From NCBI GenBank assembly GCA_016859345.1, contig CM029119.1, positions 4,185,609-4,249,608 of the forward strand: a stretch of DNA of 64,000 bases, in the 5' to 3' direction. Every line of letters starts with the position of its first letter. Position 1 is the first letter of the stretch. Below the pieces are notes generated by a model. That model saw only the letters and a program-made list of their open reading frames with translations, was not told the DNA's origin and did not search any database. The translations under genes and the position numbers were made by a program. Below, piece by piece: positions 63,466 through 64,000 of this stretch. Source of the DNA: Istiophorus platypterus. Lineage: Eukaryota > Chordata > Actinopteri > Istiophoriformes > Istiophoridae.

Positions 63466-64000
63466 CTGCAAGACGACAAAATAGGCTTTGTAGATCAGAA
63501 CAGAAAACGTTATAACATAGTGATAATATTCCTCTATAAGAAGATGAAAAACAATAATAAAAAGCAGGAAGTTCAAACAAAAAGTATAAAAACCTACTAT
63601 ATTATTAAGAATGCCAAGAAAGGTATGTTGTAAAGAGTTAGAAAGTTCACTAGTGTGCATTCAGATGTCCATAGAAATGACATTTTTAGGAAGATTTTAA
63701 CAATATGCTTGACAATTTAAAACCCTTGTGCAGTTTGATCCAATTCTAGTATCTTCAATGTTAAACAATGGAGCACTTCTTGTTTATAATCTAGACTTTG
63801 AAACAGCCAACAGAAACCAAAGTCTTCAGGCTGCACCAAGCTCAAATACAGTGAGGAGGGTCATAAAACCAGACTGTTAAAAATAACCACTAACTCCTTA
63901 AATAAAGTTCAAAAATACATAACAAGCTGGAGCAACTTGTTAGGGGGCAAAATTTAACTGTAGCCCCCACTGACTTCTCCCTTCTTTATGTATGCTATTG
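63466..64000. other. radil intron running off the window
   Basis: No further exon with a matching phase-0 donor was found up to the right edge; the RA/FHA exons must lie beyond it. Confidence 0.5.

Noticed and set aside
1..64000. tRNA, rRNA, CRISPR, operons or bacterial mobile elements
   Set aside because: Searched by eye on both strands; none seen, and gene structure is plainly eukaryotic.

Overview
The window looks like nuclear DNA of a ray-finned (teleost) fish. The evidence is small spliced exons with GT-AG borders, many CA/GT microsatellites, several dispersed repeats of the kind common in fish, Tc1/mariner and LINE debris, and a SULT2-type sulfotransferase with fish-like sequence. I see no prokaryotic signature, CRISPR array, tRNA or rRNA. 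All exon borders were read by eye from splice signals and reading phase, with no transcript data.

Three protein-coding genes account for most of the window. (1) Positions 98-33,383 on the minus strand hold a very large gene of at least 40 coding exons. Their phases join without a break into 2,581 codons, and the 3' end lies beyond the left edge. It encodes two LOTUS (OST-HTH) domains, then a GHKL/HSP90-like ATPase module of the plant NO VEIN type, then a long NO VEIN-like tail. A likely promoter with an interferon-response-type (IRF) site, a TATA-like box and a spliced non-coding first exon lies at 35.6-35.76 kb. (2) Positions 45,601-49,142 on the plus strand hold a six-exon SULT2-type cytosolic sulfotransferase of 287 aa, complete, behind a CpG-rich promoter. 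(3) Positions 51,175-63,465 on the minus strand hold the last 11 exons (647 aa) of radil: the dilute (DIL) and PDZ parts. Its RA and FHA domains would lie beyond the right edge. Genes 2 and 3 converge; genes 1 and 2 diverge from a 10-12 kb spacer.

The spacer (33.4-45.6 kb) holds the first intron of gene 1 with a Tc1-like remnant, the putative promoter, an orphan CpG island at 37.1-38.3 kb, dispersed repeats, an LTR-like block with CCAAT boxes, a LINE reverse-transcriptase fragment and the sulfotransferase CpG island. A second CpG island lies inside intron 3 of gene 1, between the LOTUS exons and the ATPase exons. A decayed HIPK-like kinase copy lies in a radil intron.

The most interesting unit is gene 1: a nucleic-acid-binding LOTUS pair fused to a NO VEIN-type ATPase, apparently behind an IRF-responsive promoter. 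That suggests an immune or genome-defence role, which is inference. The three genes have no obvious shared pathway.
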